From Simplicispira psychrophila DSM 11588 (lineage in GTDB: Bacteria; Pseudomonadota; Gammaproteobacteria; Burkholderiales; Burkholderiaceae_C), in assembly GCF_000688255.1 (NCBI RefSeq), contig NZ_JHYS01000016.1:22517-86516 (forward strand): a DNA stretch of 64,000 bases, given 5' to 3'. Within the stretch, counting starts at the first letter, position 1. Every line of letters starts with the position of its first letter. The notes under the pieces are model-generated. The model saw only the letters and a list, made by a program, of their open reading frames with translations. It had not been told where the DNA came from and did no database searches. The position numbers and the translations under genes are program-made. Shown here piece by piece: positions 19,419-28,088 of this stretch.

Positions 19419-19787
19419 TTAGAGAACTTCAGGAGCCAAGGACACGATCTTCATGAACTTTTCGGTGCGCAGCTCGCGCGTCACCGGTCCAAAGATACGG
19501 GTGCCAATGGGCTCCAGCTTTGCATTGAGCAACACCGCAGCGTTGCCATCGAATTTGATGAGCGAACCATCGCCACGGCGGATGCCCTTGGCAGTACGCA
19601 CCACCACAGCGCTGTAAACCTCGCCTTTTTTGACGCGGCCACGCGGTGCGGCTTCTTTGATGCTCACCTTGATGATGTCACCCACGCTGGCGTAACGACG
19701 ACGCGAGCCACCCAGCACCTTGATGCACAGGACGGACTTCGCGCCGGTGTTGTCGGCAACGTCTAACCGAGTTTCTGTCTGGATCAT
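19419..19787 (-). CDS. rplN: 50S ribosomal protein L14 (first gene of the spc block here)
   Basis: L14 lies at the subunit interface. The ATG at 19787 gives [20 protein letters not shown] and 122 residues, the family length. The longer open frame upstream (to 19850) adds 21 unrelated residues. The C-terminal [19 protein letters not shown] is diagnostic. It is the first gene of this ribosomal block. The upstream neighbour on the same strand is glpD, 203 bases away, not rpsQ, so the S10 operon must lie elsewhere. A strong predicted promoter sits in the gap. Confidence 0.97.
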   Translation of the reverse strand: MIQTETRLDVADNTGAKSVLCIKVLGGSRRRYASVGDIIKVSIKEAAPRGRVKKGEVYSAVVVRTAKGIRRGDGSLIKFDGNAAVLLNAKLEPIGTRIFGPVTRELRTEKFMKIVSLAPEVL

Positions 19788-19947
19788 GTATTTATTCCCA
19801 ACTTGCACCAGATGACAAACGGCCCCGGAGAACTTCTCAAGGGCTGCCAATCAGCCAGTCAGTCTTGGGCCCGTCGTCCACGTTGCAAACCATTTGCATC
19901 GCTTCTTGCTGGGCAGAGACTTCGCCTTTTTATGAGCGAAGCCCGCT

Positions 19948-19976
19948 ATTTTGCCAAAACAGTCCTGCTGCGTCAA
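19948..19976 (-). promoter_or_regulatory. predicted sigma-70 promoter of the rplN (spc) operon
   Basis: On the minus strand a -35 box TTGACG (19971-19976; 5 of 6 matches) and a -10 box CAAAAT (19948-19953; 4 of 6) are separated by 17 bases. The -35 box starts 14 bases after the glpD stop. Transcription would begin near 19941, giving a leader of about 150 bases before rplN. That leader contains a small GCTTCGC/GCGAAG hairpin at about 19920-19941. Confidence 0.6.
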
Positions 19977-19990
19977 GCATTTTTCATCCC

Positions 19991-21595
19991 TCACCGCGAG
20001 GGAAGCTGCAAATACTGTGCGGCCAAAGCGACAAAAGCCGCCAACTGCGGATCGGCGCCGGTTTCTTGTTGGAGCAGCACGGCCACGGCAGGCGCCAGCG
20101 TGGCCGCCAGTCGCGCATCCAGGAACAACGTGCGCCAGCGCCGTGCTAGCACGTCTTCCACCGTGCGCGCGTACTCGTAGCGCGCGGCAAAGCGCACCAT
20201 GGCCTCGTTCAAACCGCTGCCCAAGTCGTTGGCCGCTCCCGCCAAGCTGCGCACGGCGTCGGCCTCGCCACCATACGAGTGCCAGCCCTGCGCATCGCAG
20301 AGTCGGTGCTGCACCGGCCCGGCGGGAGCACCCACCAACGGCAAATGCACCGTGACGCCGCCGACCCGGGGCTGCAGCACGCCGCAAGTGAAGCATTTTT
20401 GCAACACATCCTCCGCCATCAGGCGATACGTCGTCCATTTGCCGCCGGTCACCGTGACCAGACCACTGGGGCTGGCCAGCACCGTGTGCTCGCGGCTCAG
20501 GTTTTGCGTGTGCTGGCCGTCGTCGCCCAGCGGCTTGACCAGCGGGCGCAGACCGACCCAGAGGCTGCGGATGTCCTGCGCTGTCGGCGCGCGGCGCAAG
20601 TAACGCGCCGACTCGCCCAGGATGAAAGCCACTTCCGCATGGAACGGCCGCGGCTCGTATTCAACATTAGGGCGCGGACTGTCGGTGGTGCCCAGAATGA
20701 GCTTGCCCAGCCACGGCACGGCAAACAGCACGCGGCCATCCGCCGTCTTGGGCACCATCAGTGCGTGGTTGGTCGGTAAAAACTCGCGATCGACGACGAT
20801 GTGCATGCCCTGGCTCGGCGCCACCAGCGATGGGGCCGGGCGCTGCATCGCCGCACCGTCTTGCTGGCGCAAGGCATCAACCCAAACACCGGTGGCATTG
20901 ACCACACAGCGCGTGCGCAGCGTGTAGGGCTGGCCGGTTTCGGCATCTTGGCAGACCACGCCGGCGACGCGTCCGTCCGTGTGCAACAGCTCTTTGGCCG
21001 CGCAATAGTTGACCAGCAAGGCGCCGCGCTGCGCGGCCGTGCGCGCCAGCGCCAGCGCAAAACGGGCATCGTCAAACTGGCCGTCCCAGTATTTGACGCC
21101 GCCCTTCAGCCCTTGGGGCCGCGCCGTTGGCAGGCAGTGCAACGTTTGCTCACGGCTCAAAAATTCGGTGTGGCCCAAGCCGGCCTCGCCGGCCAGCGCG
21201 TCGTACATCTTCAGTCCCGCGCCATACAACGGCGCCTCCCAGTAGTGGTACGACGGCAGCACAAACGCCAGCGGCTGCGCCAAATGCGGTGCGTTGCGCA
21301 ATAGCGTGCTGCGCTCGTGCAGCGCTTCGTGCACCAGCGTCAGGTTGCCCTGCGCCAAATAGCGCACGCCGCCGTGCACCAGCTTGGTCGAGCGCGACGA
21401 GGTGCCCTTGGCAAAGTCGTGCGACTCAATCAGCGCTACGCTAAAACCCCGCGCCGCCGCATCCAGCGCCACGCCCAGCCCGGTCGCACCACCGCCGACC
21501 ACCACCATGTCGTACACCACCGGCTGCGCCAGCCGGACCAGCAGCTCGGCGCGGTCCGTGGACAAAGGCAAAGGCGCAGAAGAAGAAATGGTCAT
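19991..21595 (-). CDS. glpD: aerobic glycerol-3-phosphate dehydrogenase
   Basis: GlpD is a membrane-associated FAD enzyme oxidising glycerol-3-phosphate to dihydroxyacetone phosphate and feeding electrons to quinone. The start at 21595 (MTISSSAPLPLSTDRAELL) gives 534 residues. The FAD-binding VVVGGGATGLGVALDAAARG lies near residue 30. It is followed by KGTSSRSTKLVHGGVRYLAQ and, later, LWVGLRPLVKPLGDDGQ and TVTGGKWTTYRLMAEDVL. It is divergent from glpK, a common catabolic pairing. No glpR regulator or glpF transporter is visible nearby. Confidence 0.95.
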   Translation of the reverse strand: MTISSSAPLPLSTDRAELLVRLAQPVVYDMVVVGGGATGLGVALDAAARGFSVALIESHDFAKGTSSRSTKLVHGGVRYLAQGNLTLVHEALHERSTLLRNAPHLAQPLAFVLPSYHYWEAPLYGAGLKMYDALAGEAGLGHTEFLSREQTLHCLPTARPQGLKGGVKYWDGQFDDARFALALARTAAQRGALLVNYCAAKELLHTDGRVAGVVCQDAETGQPYTLRTRCVVNATGVWVDALRQQDGAAMQRPAPSLVAPSQGMHIVVDREFLPTNHALMVPKTADGRVLFAVPWLGKLILGTTDSPRPNVEYEPRPFHAEVAFILGESARYLRRAPTAQDIRSLWVGLRPLVKPLGDDGQHTQNLSREHTVLASPSGLVTVTGGKWTTYRLMAEDVLQKCFTCGVLQPRVGGVTVHLPLVGAPAGPVQHRLCDAQGWHSYGGEADAVRSLAGAANDLGSGLNEAMVRFAARYEYARTVEDVLARRWRTLFLDARLAATLAPAVAVLLQQETGADPQLAAFVALAAQYLQLPSR

Positions 21596-21662
21596 AGCGT
21601 CACCCAAAAAAGCACAGCCAGCCGATTGTGCCCGCGCAGCTGACACGCCCACGACAAATCAA

Positions 21663-21705
21663 AAATAATAGCTACTAGCGCACGCACCCATTGGGCCAGA
21701 GGCAC
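21663..21705 (+). repeat. dispersed ATAGCT/TAGCGC repeat in the glpD-glpK intergenic region
   Basis: AATAATAGCTACTAGCGCAC then GCACCCATTGGGCCAGAGGC. It shares the ATAGCT-N2-TAGCGCA core and the GGGC-AGAGGC distal block with the other copies. It occupies the divergent promoter region. Confidence 0.75.
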
Positions 21706-21768
21706 TTTTCACTCTTATTCATGCGTTACGCTGGCGCAGCGCCAGTCGAGCCACTATCCTTGCCCACC

Positions 21769-23262
21769 ATGACCTACCTGCTCGCCCTCGACCAGGGCAC
21801 CACCAGTTCACGCAGCCTCATTTTTGATGCCCACGGCGCCATCGTCGCTCAGGCACAGCAAGAACTGGCACAAATCTACCCGCGCCCCGGCTGGGTTGAG
21901 CACGACCCGTGGGAGATTTGGCGCACGCAGCTCGCCACCGCGCGCAGCGCCCTGCAACAAGCCGGCGTCCAAGCCAGCGCGGTGCGCGCCGTCGGCATCA
22001 CCAACCAGCGCGAAACCACCGTGCTCTGGCACCGCGCCACCGGCCAGCCGATCCACCACGCCATCGTCTGGCAAGACCGGCGCGCCGAGCCCGCTTGCGC
22101 GGCACTGCGGGCACGCGGCTGGGCCGACCGCCTCCAGCAAAAAACCGGGCTGTTGATCGACGCTTACTTTTCCGCCACCAAGCTGCAATGGCTACTGGAG
22201 CATGTCCCCGGCGCCCGCACCCAAGCCGAGCGCGGCGAGCTGGCGTTTGGCACCGTGGACAGCTGGCTGATCTGGAACCTAACGCACGGCGCGCGCCATG
22301 TCACCGACGTCAGCAACGCCAGCCGCACGATGCTGTTCAACGTCCACCGCAATCAGTGGGACGACGAACTGCTGGAGCTGCTGCAGATTCCGCGCGCGCT
22401 GCTGCCCGAAGTGCTGCCGTCGGTCGCCGACTTTGGTGCCACGCACGCCGACGTGCTAGGCAGTGCCATCGCCATTGGCGGCGTGGCCGGCGACCAGCAA
22501 AGCGCGCTGTTTGGCCAAGCCTGCTTTTCTGCCGGCATGGCCAAAAACACCTACGGCACCGGCTGCTTTTTGCTGATGCACACCGGCACGCAGTTCCAAA
22601 CCTCACACAACGGCCTGCTGACCACCAGCGCAGCGCAAACCAGCGCGCAGCCCGCCTTTGCGCTGGAGGGCAGCGTGTTTGTCGGCGGCGCGGTGGTGCA
22701 GTGGCTGCGTGACGGCCTGCACGCCATCGAGCACAGCAGCCAAGTACAAGCGCTGGCCGAAAGCGTGCCCGACGCCGGCGGTGTGGTGATGGTGCCGGCC
22801 TTTACCGGCCTGGGCGCGCCCTACTGGCAGCCGGAAGCGCGCGGCGCCCTCACTGGCCTGACGCGCGGCAGCACGCTGGCGCACATCGCCCGCGCCGCGC
22901 TCGACAGCATCGCCTACCAAAGCACCGCCCTGCTGCAAGCCATGGCCCGCGACACCGTGGCCGCCGGCGGCCAACCGCTGCGCGAATTGCGCGTCGATGG
23001 CGGTGCTTGCGTCAACGATTTACTGATGCAATTTCAGGCCGACCTGCTCGGCATTCCGGTGGTGCGCCCGGTCATCACTGAAACCACCGCGCTGGGCGCG
23101 GCCTACTTGGCCGGACTGGCCTGTGGCGTCTATGGCGGCACCGACGAACTGACCACTTTATGGCGTGCCGAGCGCCGCTTTGAACCGCGCATGGCTGCTG
23201 CACAAGCGCAAGAACATATGGCGCGCTGGGAGCACGCGGTGCGCCAAGCCACGGCGCCCTGA
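21769..23262 (+). CDS. glpK: glycerol kinase
   Basis: GlpK phosphorylates glycerol to glycerol-3-phosphate. The ATG at 21769 gives [20 protein letters not shown], the canonical FGGY-kinase phosphate-binding start, and a 497-residue protein. The open frame extends 26 codons upstream, but those residues are not family-like. Other landmarks are [47 protein letters not shown] and [20 protein letters not shown]. It is divergent from glpD and followed 49 bases later by proC. Confidence 0.96.
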   Translation: MTYLLALDQGTTSSRSLIFDAHGAIVAQAQQELAQIYPRPGWVEHDPWEIWRTQLATARSALQQAGVQASAVRAVGITNQRETTVLWHRATGQPIHHAIVWQDRRAEPACAALRARGWADRLQQKTGLLIDAYFSATKLQWLLEHVPGARTQAERGELAFGTVDSWLIWNLTHGARHVTDVSNASRTMLFNVHRNQWDDELLELLQIPRALLPEVLPSVADFGATHADVLGSAIAIGGVAGDQQSALFGQACFSAGMAKNTYGTGCFLLMHTGTQFQTSHNGLLTTSAAQTSAQPAFALEGSVFVGGAVVQWLRDGLHAIEHSSQVQALAESVPDAGGVVMVPAFTGLGAPYWQPEARGALTGLTRGSTLAHIARAALDSIAYQSTALLQAMARDTVAAGGQPLRELRVDGGACVNDLLMQFQADLLGIPVVRPVITETTALGAAYLAGLACGVYGGTDELTTLWRAERRFEPRMAAAQAQEHMARWEHAVRQATAP

Positions 23263-23311
23263 CCAGCGCTCGCTACCATCGACACCTTCTCTGCTTTTGC
23301 CCACCCCTGCC

Positions 23312-24166
23312 ATGTCCACACCCTCTGCCGCCGCCAGCACTTCAGCCACTGCCACCGCCCCGACCATCGCCTTCATTGGCGGCGGCAACATGGCCAGCGC
23401 CATCATGGGCGGACTGATTCGCCAAGGCATGGCGCAAAGTCAAATCGAGGTGGTCGAGCCGTGGGAAGACGCCCGCGCCGCACTGCAATTGCAATACGAC
23501 ATCACCGCCCAAGCCCTGCCCGGCCCCCAGTTAGCCCGCGCCAGTTTGGTGGTCTGGGCGGTGAAACCGCAAACCTTCAAAGACGCCGCCGCGCAAGTAC
23601 GCTCCTACACGCCCGACGCCGTGCACCTGAGCGTCGCCGCTGGCATCCGCAGCAGCAGCTTGGTGCAGTGGTTGGGTAGCGAGCGCATCGTGCGCGCCAT
23701 GCCTAACACCCCGGCCCTCATCGGCCAAGGCATGACGGCGCTGTACGCGCGCCCCGGCATCAGCGCGGCTGAGCGCCAGCAGGTCGAGCAGGTGTTGGCC
23801 CCCACCGGCCAACTGCTGTGGGTGGAGCACGAAGTACAGCTGGACGCCGTCACCGCGCTGTCGGGCTCCGGCCCGGCGTATGTGTTTTATTTCCTGGAAG
23901 CAATGACACAGGCCGGTGTTGATATGGGCCTGTCCGCTGCCCAAGCACACCAGTTGGCGGTGGGCACTTTTGCCGGCGCGTCGGAGTTGGCACGGCGCTC
24001 GGACGAATCACCTGCTGTGCTGCGCCAGCGCGTCACTTCCAAGGGCGGCACCACCTACGCCGCGCTGCAGTCGATGGAGAGCGACCACATCGGCCCGTTG
24101 ATCCAAAACGCCCTGCGCGCCGCCCAGCAGCGCGCGCGTGAGTTGGGGGATGAGTTCGGCGCTTGA
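23312..24166 (+). CDS. proC: pyrroline-5-carboxylate reductase
   Basis: ProC catalyses the last step of proline synthesis with NAD(P)H. The start at 23312 gives MSTPSAAASTSATATAPTIA and 284 residues. The Rossmann motif FIGGGNMASAIMGGLIRQG lies near residue 20. VWAVKPQTFKDAAAQ, RAMPNTPALIGQGMTALY and the C-terminal signature LSGSGPAYVFYFLEAM with VTSKGGTTYAALQSM are present. It lies close behind glpK but has no evident functional link to it. Confidence 0.95.
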   Translation: MSTPSAAASTSATATAPTIAFIGGGNMASAIMGGLIRQGMAQSQIEVVEPWEDARAALQLQYDITAQALPGPQLARASLVVWAVKPQTFKDAAAQVRSYTPDAVHLSVAAGIRSSSLVQWLGSERIVRAMPNTPALIGQGMTALYARPGISAAERQQVEQVLAPTGQLLWVEHEVQLDAVTALSGSGPAYVFYFLEAMTQAGVDMGLSAAQAHQLAVGTFAGASELARRSDESPAVLRQRVTSKGGTTYAALQSMESDHIGPLIQNALRAAQQRARELGDEFGA

Positions 24167-24175
24167 AGCAAAACC

Positions 24176-24255
24176 ATAGCTGGTAGCGCTGGTGTTTAAA
24201 GGATTTCAGACATAAAACTATCTGAATCGCTTTAAATACTTGCCCTAGCAGCTAT
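24176..24255. repeat. large imperfect palindrome built from two inverted ATAGCTG repeat copies
   Basis: The left arm is 24176-24210 and the right arm is 24221-24255, each 35 bases. They match at 27 of 35 positions when paired, around a 10-base loop. Each arm begins ATAGCTG and contains TTTAAAG and TTCAGA, so the element looks like two copies of the dispersed repeat head-to-head. It fills the gap between convergent proC and ubiA and may act as a two-way transcription stop. Confidence 0.75.
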
Positions 24256-24267
24256 CAATTTAAATAA

Positions 24268-25137
24268 TCAGCGCAGCGCGTAGCTCAGTGCAATGCCGGC
24301 AAACAGCGTGAAACCAATCCAGTGGTTCTCCCGAAACGCCTTAAAACAGCCCTCGCGCGTGCGCAAACGGATCAGCCACCAGTGCCACACCACCTGCGCC
24401 AATACCAACACCATTGCTATATAAAACAGAGCGCCTAACGCAAGCGGCACCAGGGCTAGCGCCCAAAATACCATAAACAGCAGATAAAACAGCACCACGC
24501 CGGCCACATCCCACCGGCCCAGCGTGATGGCCGAGGTGCGCATCCCCAGCTTCAAATCGTCATCACGATCGACCATGGCGTATTCGGTGTCGTAGGCCAG
24601 CACCCAGAACAGGTTGCCCAGCCACAGCCACCAGGCCACGGGCGGCACAGCGCTCTGCACCGCAGCAAAGGCGATCAGGATGCCGAAGTTGAAGGCAATG
24701 CCCAACACGGCCTGCGGCATGGCAAAAAAGCGCTTGGTGAACGGGTACAAGACCGTCACCAACAAGGCCGGCACCGACCACGCCACCGCAGCCCATGTGG
24801 TGGTCAACACCAGCGCCAGCGCCAGCAGCGCCAGCACCGCGCCGACCACCAGCGCCTCTTTCACCGAGATTTGCCCCGAGGTAATCGGCCGCTGCACCGT
24901 GCGTTTGACGTGGCGGTCAAAGTTGCGGTCGGCCACGTCGTTGATGCAGCAACCGGCGCTGCGCATCAGGATGGTGCCGAGTGCAAACACGGCCAGCAGG
25001 TGCCAACCCGGAAAGCCCTCCGCCGCCAGCCACAGCGCGCTCAGCGTCGGCCAGATCAGCACCAGCCAGCCGGCGGGGCGGTTCCAGCGGATCAAATCAA
25101 GGTACAGAGACAAACGGCTGCGCGCGGGAGGGGTCAT
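24268..25137 (-). CDS. ubiA: 4-hydroxybenzoate octaprenyltransferase
   Basis: UbiA attaches the polyprenyl tail to 4-hydroxybenzoate in ubiquinone synthesis, in the inner membrane. The 289-residue protein has eight or nine hydrophobic helices. It carries both magnesium-prenyl-diphosphate motifs, [20 protein letters not shown] and [40 protein letters not shown] at the N-terminus is also typical. It is convergent with proC. Confidence 0.95.
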   Translation of the reverse strand: MTPPARSRLSLYLDLIRWNRPAGWLVLIWPTLSALWLAAEGFPGWHLLAVFALGTILMRSAGCCINDVADRNFDRHVKRTVQRPITSGQISVKEALVVGAVLALLALALVLTTTWAAVAWSVPALLVTVLYPFTKRFFAMPQAVLGIAFNFGILIAFAAVQSAVPPVAWWLWLGNLFWVLAYDTEYAMVDRDDDLKLGMRTSAITLGRWDVAGVVLFYLLFMVFWALALVPLALGALFYIAMVLVLAQVVWHWWLIRLRTREGCFKAFRENHWIGFTLFAGIALSYALR

Positions 25138-25160
25138 GCCAACAAAAGGATGGTGAAAAA

Positions 25161-25184
25161 CAAAAACCGGCCACGAAGGCCGGT
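25161..25184 (-). terminator. rho-independent terminator after the cytochrome c peroxidase gene
   Basis: ACCGGCC (25178-25184 on the minus strand) pairs with GGCCGGT (25166-25172) around TTCGT, followed by a T-rich stretch. It lies 25 bases beyond the peroxidase stop codon and before ubiA. Confidence 0.8.
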
Positions 25185-25208
25185 CAGAGTCAATACTTTA
25201 CCGCAGGC

Positions 25209-26213
25209 TCAATCAAACGGCTGTGGGCGCTTGGTCTTGTCGCTGGACGGCGGCAGGATGGGCAGCATCATTTTGGGCTGATCGCCGGTCAGGGTCTTCA
25301 AGAAGGCGACGATTTTGCCGTTCTCATCGTCCGAGAATTTGCGGCCCAGTTGCAGGCGGCCCATCACGTCCACGGCTTGGGCCAGCGTGTCAGCCGAACC
25401 GTCGTGGAAGTAGGGGTAGGTCAGCTCGACGTTGCGCAGCGTCGGCACCTTGAAGTTGAAGCGATCGGCATCGTTGCCGGTGACCGCCGAGCGACCTTCC
25501 GCCACGCTGGTGGTCTTGAAGGGCTCGACGACACCCATCTTCTGGAACGAGTTGCCACCCACGTTGGGGCCGTTGTGGCAGGCGACGCAGCCGCTGTCTT
25601 TGAACAATTTGTAGCCGGCCAGCTCATCGTTCTTCAAGGCTTTTTTGTCGCCCTTGAGCCACTTGTCAAAACGCGCATTCGGCGTGACCAGGGTTTCTTC
25701 AAATGCGGCGATGGCGGTGGTTACTTCGGCAATGCTCAGCTTGTCGTGGCCAAAGACGGTCTTGAACTCGCTCACATACGACGGAATGGAGCGCAGCATG
25801 TCGATGGCCAACTCGTGCGTGAAGGCCATTTCGCCCGGGTTGGCAATCGGGCCGCCGGCCTGCTCTTTCAGGTCTTTGGCGCGGCCATCCCAAAACTGCG
25901 CCAGGTTCAGGCTGGAATTGAGCACCGTGGGCGAGTTGATCGGGCCTTGCTGCCAGCGGTCGCCAATCGAGGTCTTGATATTGTCCGAGCCGCCCATGCT
26001 CAGGTTATGGCAGGAATTGCAGGAAATAAAACCCGATTTGGACAGGCGCGGATCAAACCACAGCTTTTTGCCCAGCTCCACCTGCGCCGGCTGCGTCACC
26101 TTAGCGGCAGCGATGGGCTGGATGGGCTCTTGCGCCATGGCAGGAGCGGCGCACAGCAGCGCGGCGGCACACGATACGGCGCCTAGCGCCCAACGAAAAG
26201 AATAAACAGTCAT
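25209..26213 (-). CDS. di-haem cytochrome c peroxidase
   Basis: This periplasmic enzyme reduces hydrogen peroxide to water using cytochrome c or azurin as donor. The 334-residue precursor has a signal peptide ending [11 protein letters not shown] (about residue 28) and two haem-binding CxxCH motifs, SCNSCH and GCVACHNG. The typical [20 protein letters not shown] and [20 protein letters not shown] segments follow. An FNR/ANR box lies about 170 bases upstream, fitting oxygen-limited induction known for this family. The neighbouring dps-oxyR-recG genes are also peroxide-related. Confidence 0.93.
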   Translation of the reverse strand: MTVYSFRWALGAVSCAAALLCAAPAMAQEPIQPIAAAKVTQPAQVELGKKLWFDPRLSKSGFISCNSCHNLSMGGSDNIKTSIGDRWQQGPINSPTVLNSSLNLAQFWDGRAKDLKEQAGGPIANPGEMAFTHELAIDMLRSIPSYVSEFKTVFGHDKLSIAEVTTAIAAFEETLVTPNARFDKWLKGDKKALKNDELAGYKLFKDSGCVACHNGPNVGGNSFQKMGVVEPFKTTSVAEGRSAVTGNDADRFNFKVPTLRNVELTYPYFHDGSADTLAQAVDVMGRLQLGRKFSDDENGKIVAFLKTLTGDQPKMMLPILPPSSDKTKRPQPFD

Positions 26214-26309
26214 TATTAATTCCTCTTTTATTTGAGTGAAAAATATTCGGAATGGTATTTATTGAAAATTCAATTAACACCTTATCTGGATAAATTCTTA
26301 CACATTTTT

Positions 26310-26338
26310 AAATCAGTTATTTAATAATTAACTGATTT
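26310..26338 (-). repeat. 10-bp inverted repeat in the peroxidase leader
   Basis: AAATCAGTTA (26310-26319) and TAACTGATTT (26329-26338) are exact reverse complements with a 9-base A/T loop. It falls between the FNR/ANR box and the peroxidase start codon. It would lie in the 5' untranslated RNA or be a second binding site. Confidence 0.65.
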
Positions 26339-26383
26339 ACTCATGGCAATATGAATTGCATATCGCAAATCCAATTTACACCA

Positions 26384-26397
26384 TTGATATGCATCAA
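26384..26397 (-). promoter_or_regulatory. FNR/ANR-type operator upstream of the cytochrome c peroxidase gene
   Basis: TTGATATGCATCAA matches the FNR consensus TTGAT-N4-ATCAA perfectly and is fully palindromic. On the minus strand a TATGCA sequence at 26357-26362 lies where a -10 box would be if the site were centred near -41.5 (class II activation). The start codon is about 170 bases downstream. Regulation by an FNR/ANR homologue is inferred. Confidence 0.8.
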
Positions 26398-26439
26398 ATT
26401 CCATAGCATTCAACGCCAAGCCTTGGACGGCAAAAGCAA

Positions 26440-26476
26440 AACGCCGGTGGCGCCCGTGTAGGGCACCAGCGGCGTT
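26440..26476 (-). terminator. probable rho-independent terminator after dps
   Basis: AACGCCG (26470-26476 on the minus strand) pairs with CGGCGTT (26440-26446), with further pairing inside (TGGTG/CACC, GCCC/GGGC) around a short loop. T-rich TTTTGCTTTTG follows. It lies about 50 bases past the dps stop codon. Confidence 0.6.
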
Positions 26477-26523
26477 GGCCTGTATCCGTCAGGCGCCCTG
26501 CGGCGCACCGACGGTGCGGCGAC

Positions 26524-27069
26524 TTACTCTTCCAGCAGCGAGCGCAGCATCCAGGCGGTTTGCTCGTGCACCGTCATGCGCTGGGTCAGCAGGTCGCAGG
26601 TCGGCTCATCGCCGACCTTGTCGGCGGCGGGGAACAGCTGGCGCGCGGTGCGGGCCACGGCCTCATGGCCTTGCACCAGCAGGCGCACCATTTCCAGCGC
26701 CTTGGGCGGCTGCGAGGGTGCGTCAGGGATGCTGGCCAGCTTGCCAAAGTCGGCGTACGAGCCCGGCGCCACATGACCGAGCGAGCGGATGCGCTCGGCG
26801 ATCGGATCGACCGCATTCCACAGCTCGGTGTACTGGCCCATGAACATCAGGTGCAGGGTATTGAACATCGGCCCGGTGACGTTCCAGTGGAAGTTGTGCG
26901 TCGTCAGGTACAGCGTGTAGGTATCGGCCAGCAGGTGCGATAGGCCTTGGGCAATCGCGGCGCGGTCTTTGTCGCTGATGCCGATGTTGATGTTGATGTG
27001 GGTGGCAGAAGCGGTATTGGCTGGCGCTTTGGGCGCTGCTTTGGACACTGCTTTGGATGCTTTGGCCAT
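26524..27069 (-). CDS. dps: Dps-family DNA-binding ferritin-like protein
   Basis: Dps dodecamers store iron using hydrogen peroxide as oxidant and can coat DNA. The start at 27069 gives [20 protein letters not shown], a Lys/Ala-rich N-terminal tail suited to DNA binding, and 181 residues. The ferroxidase signature [20 protein letters not shown] is intact. The following helices ([20 protein letters not shown]) and C-terminal [16 protein letters not shown] are typical. It lies 28 bases downstream of oxyR on the same strand, so OxyR and Dps may share a transcript. The open frame upstream to 27267 overlaps oxyR and is rejected. Confidence 0.93.
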   Translation of the reverse strand: MAKASKAVSKAAPKAPANTASATHININIGISDKDRAAIAQGLSHLLADTYTLYLTTHNFHWNVTGPMFNTLHLMFMGQYTELWNAVDPIAERIRSLGHVAPGSYADFGKLASIPDAPSQPPKALEMVRLLVQGHEAVARTARQLFPAADKVGDEPTCDLLTQRMTVHEQTAWMLRSLLEE

Positions 27070-27097
27070 GGTTTTCTCCGTTGGGTGGGAATAAAAA

Positions 27098-28066
27098 TTA
27101 TGACAGCCGCGCCACGCCCGGCAATTCGCAGGCGTAGATGGCGTTGCGCAGCGCGGCAATGGCTTCGTAGCGCGTGAAGCTGCGCCGCCAGGCCAGTACC
27201 ACGCGGCGCAGCGGTGGCGCGCCGCCGTCGCTCTCGCGCACGGGCAGATAGCGGATATAGGTTTCATCGCTTTGGCGGCGGCGGGTATCGGCCAGCAGCG
27301 CCTCGCGCGGCACGGCCAGGCGCGGCACCAGCGTCACACCCATGCCAGCGGCCACCATGTGCTTGATGGTCTCCAGCGACGAGCCTTCAAACGCCTTGCG
27401 AATGCCTTCGGTCTGGTTGTTGCCATAGCGGGCAAATTCGGGGCACACCTCCAGCACGTGGTCACGAAAGCAGTGGCCGGCGCCCAGCAGCAGCATGGTT
27501 TCGTTTTTCAGCTGCTCGGCACTGACGCTGTCTTGTGCGGCCAGCGCGTGCGTGCTGGGGACTGCCGCCAAAAAAGGCTCGTCATACAGCGGTGCCATGG
27601 CCAGACCGGCATCAGGAAACGGCTCGGCCAGGATGGCGCAGTCGATCTCGCCGGTGCGCAGCATCTCCAGCAGTTTGATGGTGAAGTTCTCTTGCAGGAT
27701 CAGCGGCATCTGCGGGGTGCGCTCAATGGAACGGCGCACCAGTTCGGGCAGCAGGTAGGGGCCGATGGTGTAGATCACGCCCAGCGTCAGCGCGCCGGCC
27801 ACCGGGTCTTGACCGCAGCGCGCCATCTCCTTGATGGCGGCGGCCTGCTCCAGCACGCTTTGCGCCTGGCGCACAATTTTTTCGCCCAGCGGTGTCACCG
27901 TCACTTCACTGGCGCTGCGCTCAAACAGCTTGACCTCCAGTTCTTCCTCCAGCTTCTTGATGGCGACGGACAACGTCGGCTGGGAGACATGGCAGGTCTC
28001 GGCGGCGCGGCCAAAATGCTTTTCACGGGCCACGGCAACGATGTATTTGAGTTCGGTGAGGGTCAT
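27098..28066 (-). CDS. oxyR: OxyR, LysR-family hydrogen peroxide sensor and regulator
   Basis: OxyR activates peroxide-defence genes when two cysteines form a disulfide. The 322-residue protein has a LysR helix-turn-helix ([20 protein letters not shown]). Its regulatory domain contains the redox pair in [12 protein letters not shown], with the same nine-residue Cys-Cys offset as E. coli Cys199 and Cys208. It sits between recG (22 bases upstream) and dps (28 bases downstream). The peroxidase gene is close by, so the cluster looks like a compact peroxide regulon. Confidence 0.93.
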   Translation of the reverse strand: MTLTELKYIVAVAREKHFGRAAETCHVSQPTLSVAIKKLEEELEVKLFERSASEVTVTPLGEKIVRQAQSVLEQAAAIKEMARCGQDPVAGALTLGVIYTIGPYLLPELVRRSIERTPQMPLILQENFTIKLLEMLRTGEIDCAILAEPFPDAGLAMAPLYDEPFLAAVPSTHALAAQDSVSAEQLKNETMLLLGAGHCFRDHVLEVCPEFARYGNNQTEGIRKAFEGSSLETIKHMVAAGMGVTLVPRLAVPREALLADTRRRQSDETYIRYLPVRESDGGAPPLRRVVLAWRRSFTRYEAIAALRNAIYACELPGVARLS

Positions 28067-28088
28067 GGGGGTCTAGCGTGTGTCCGGT

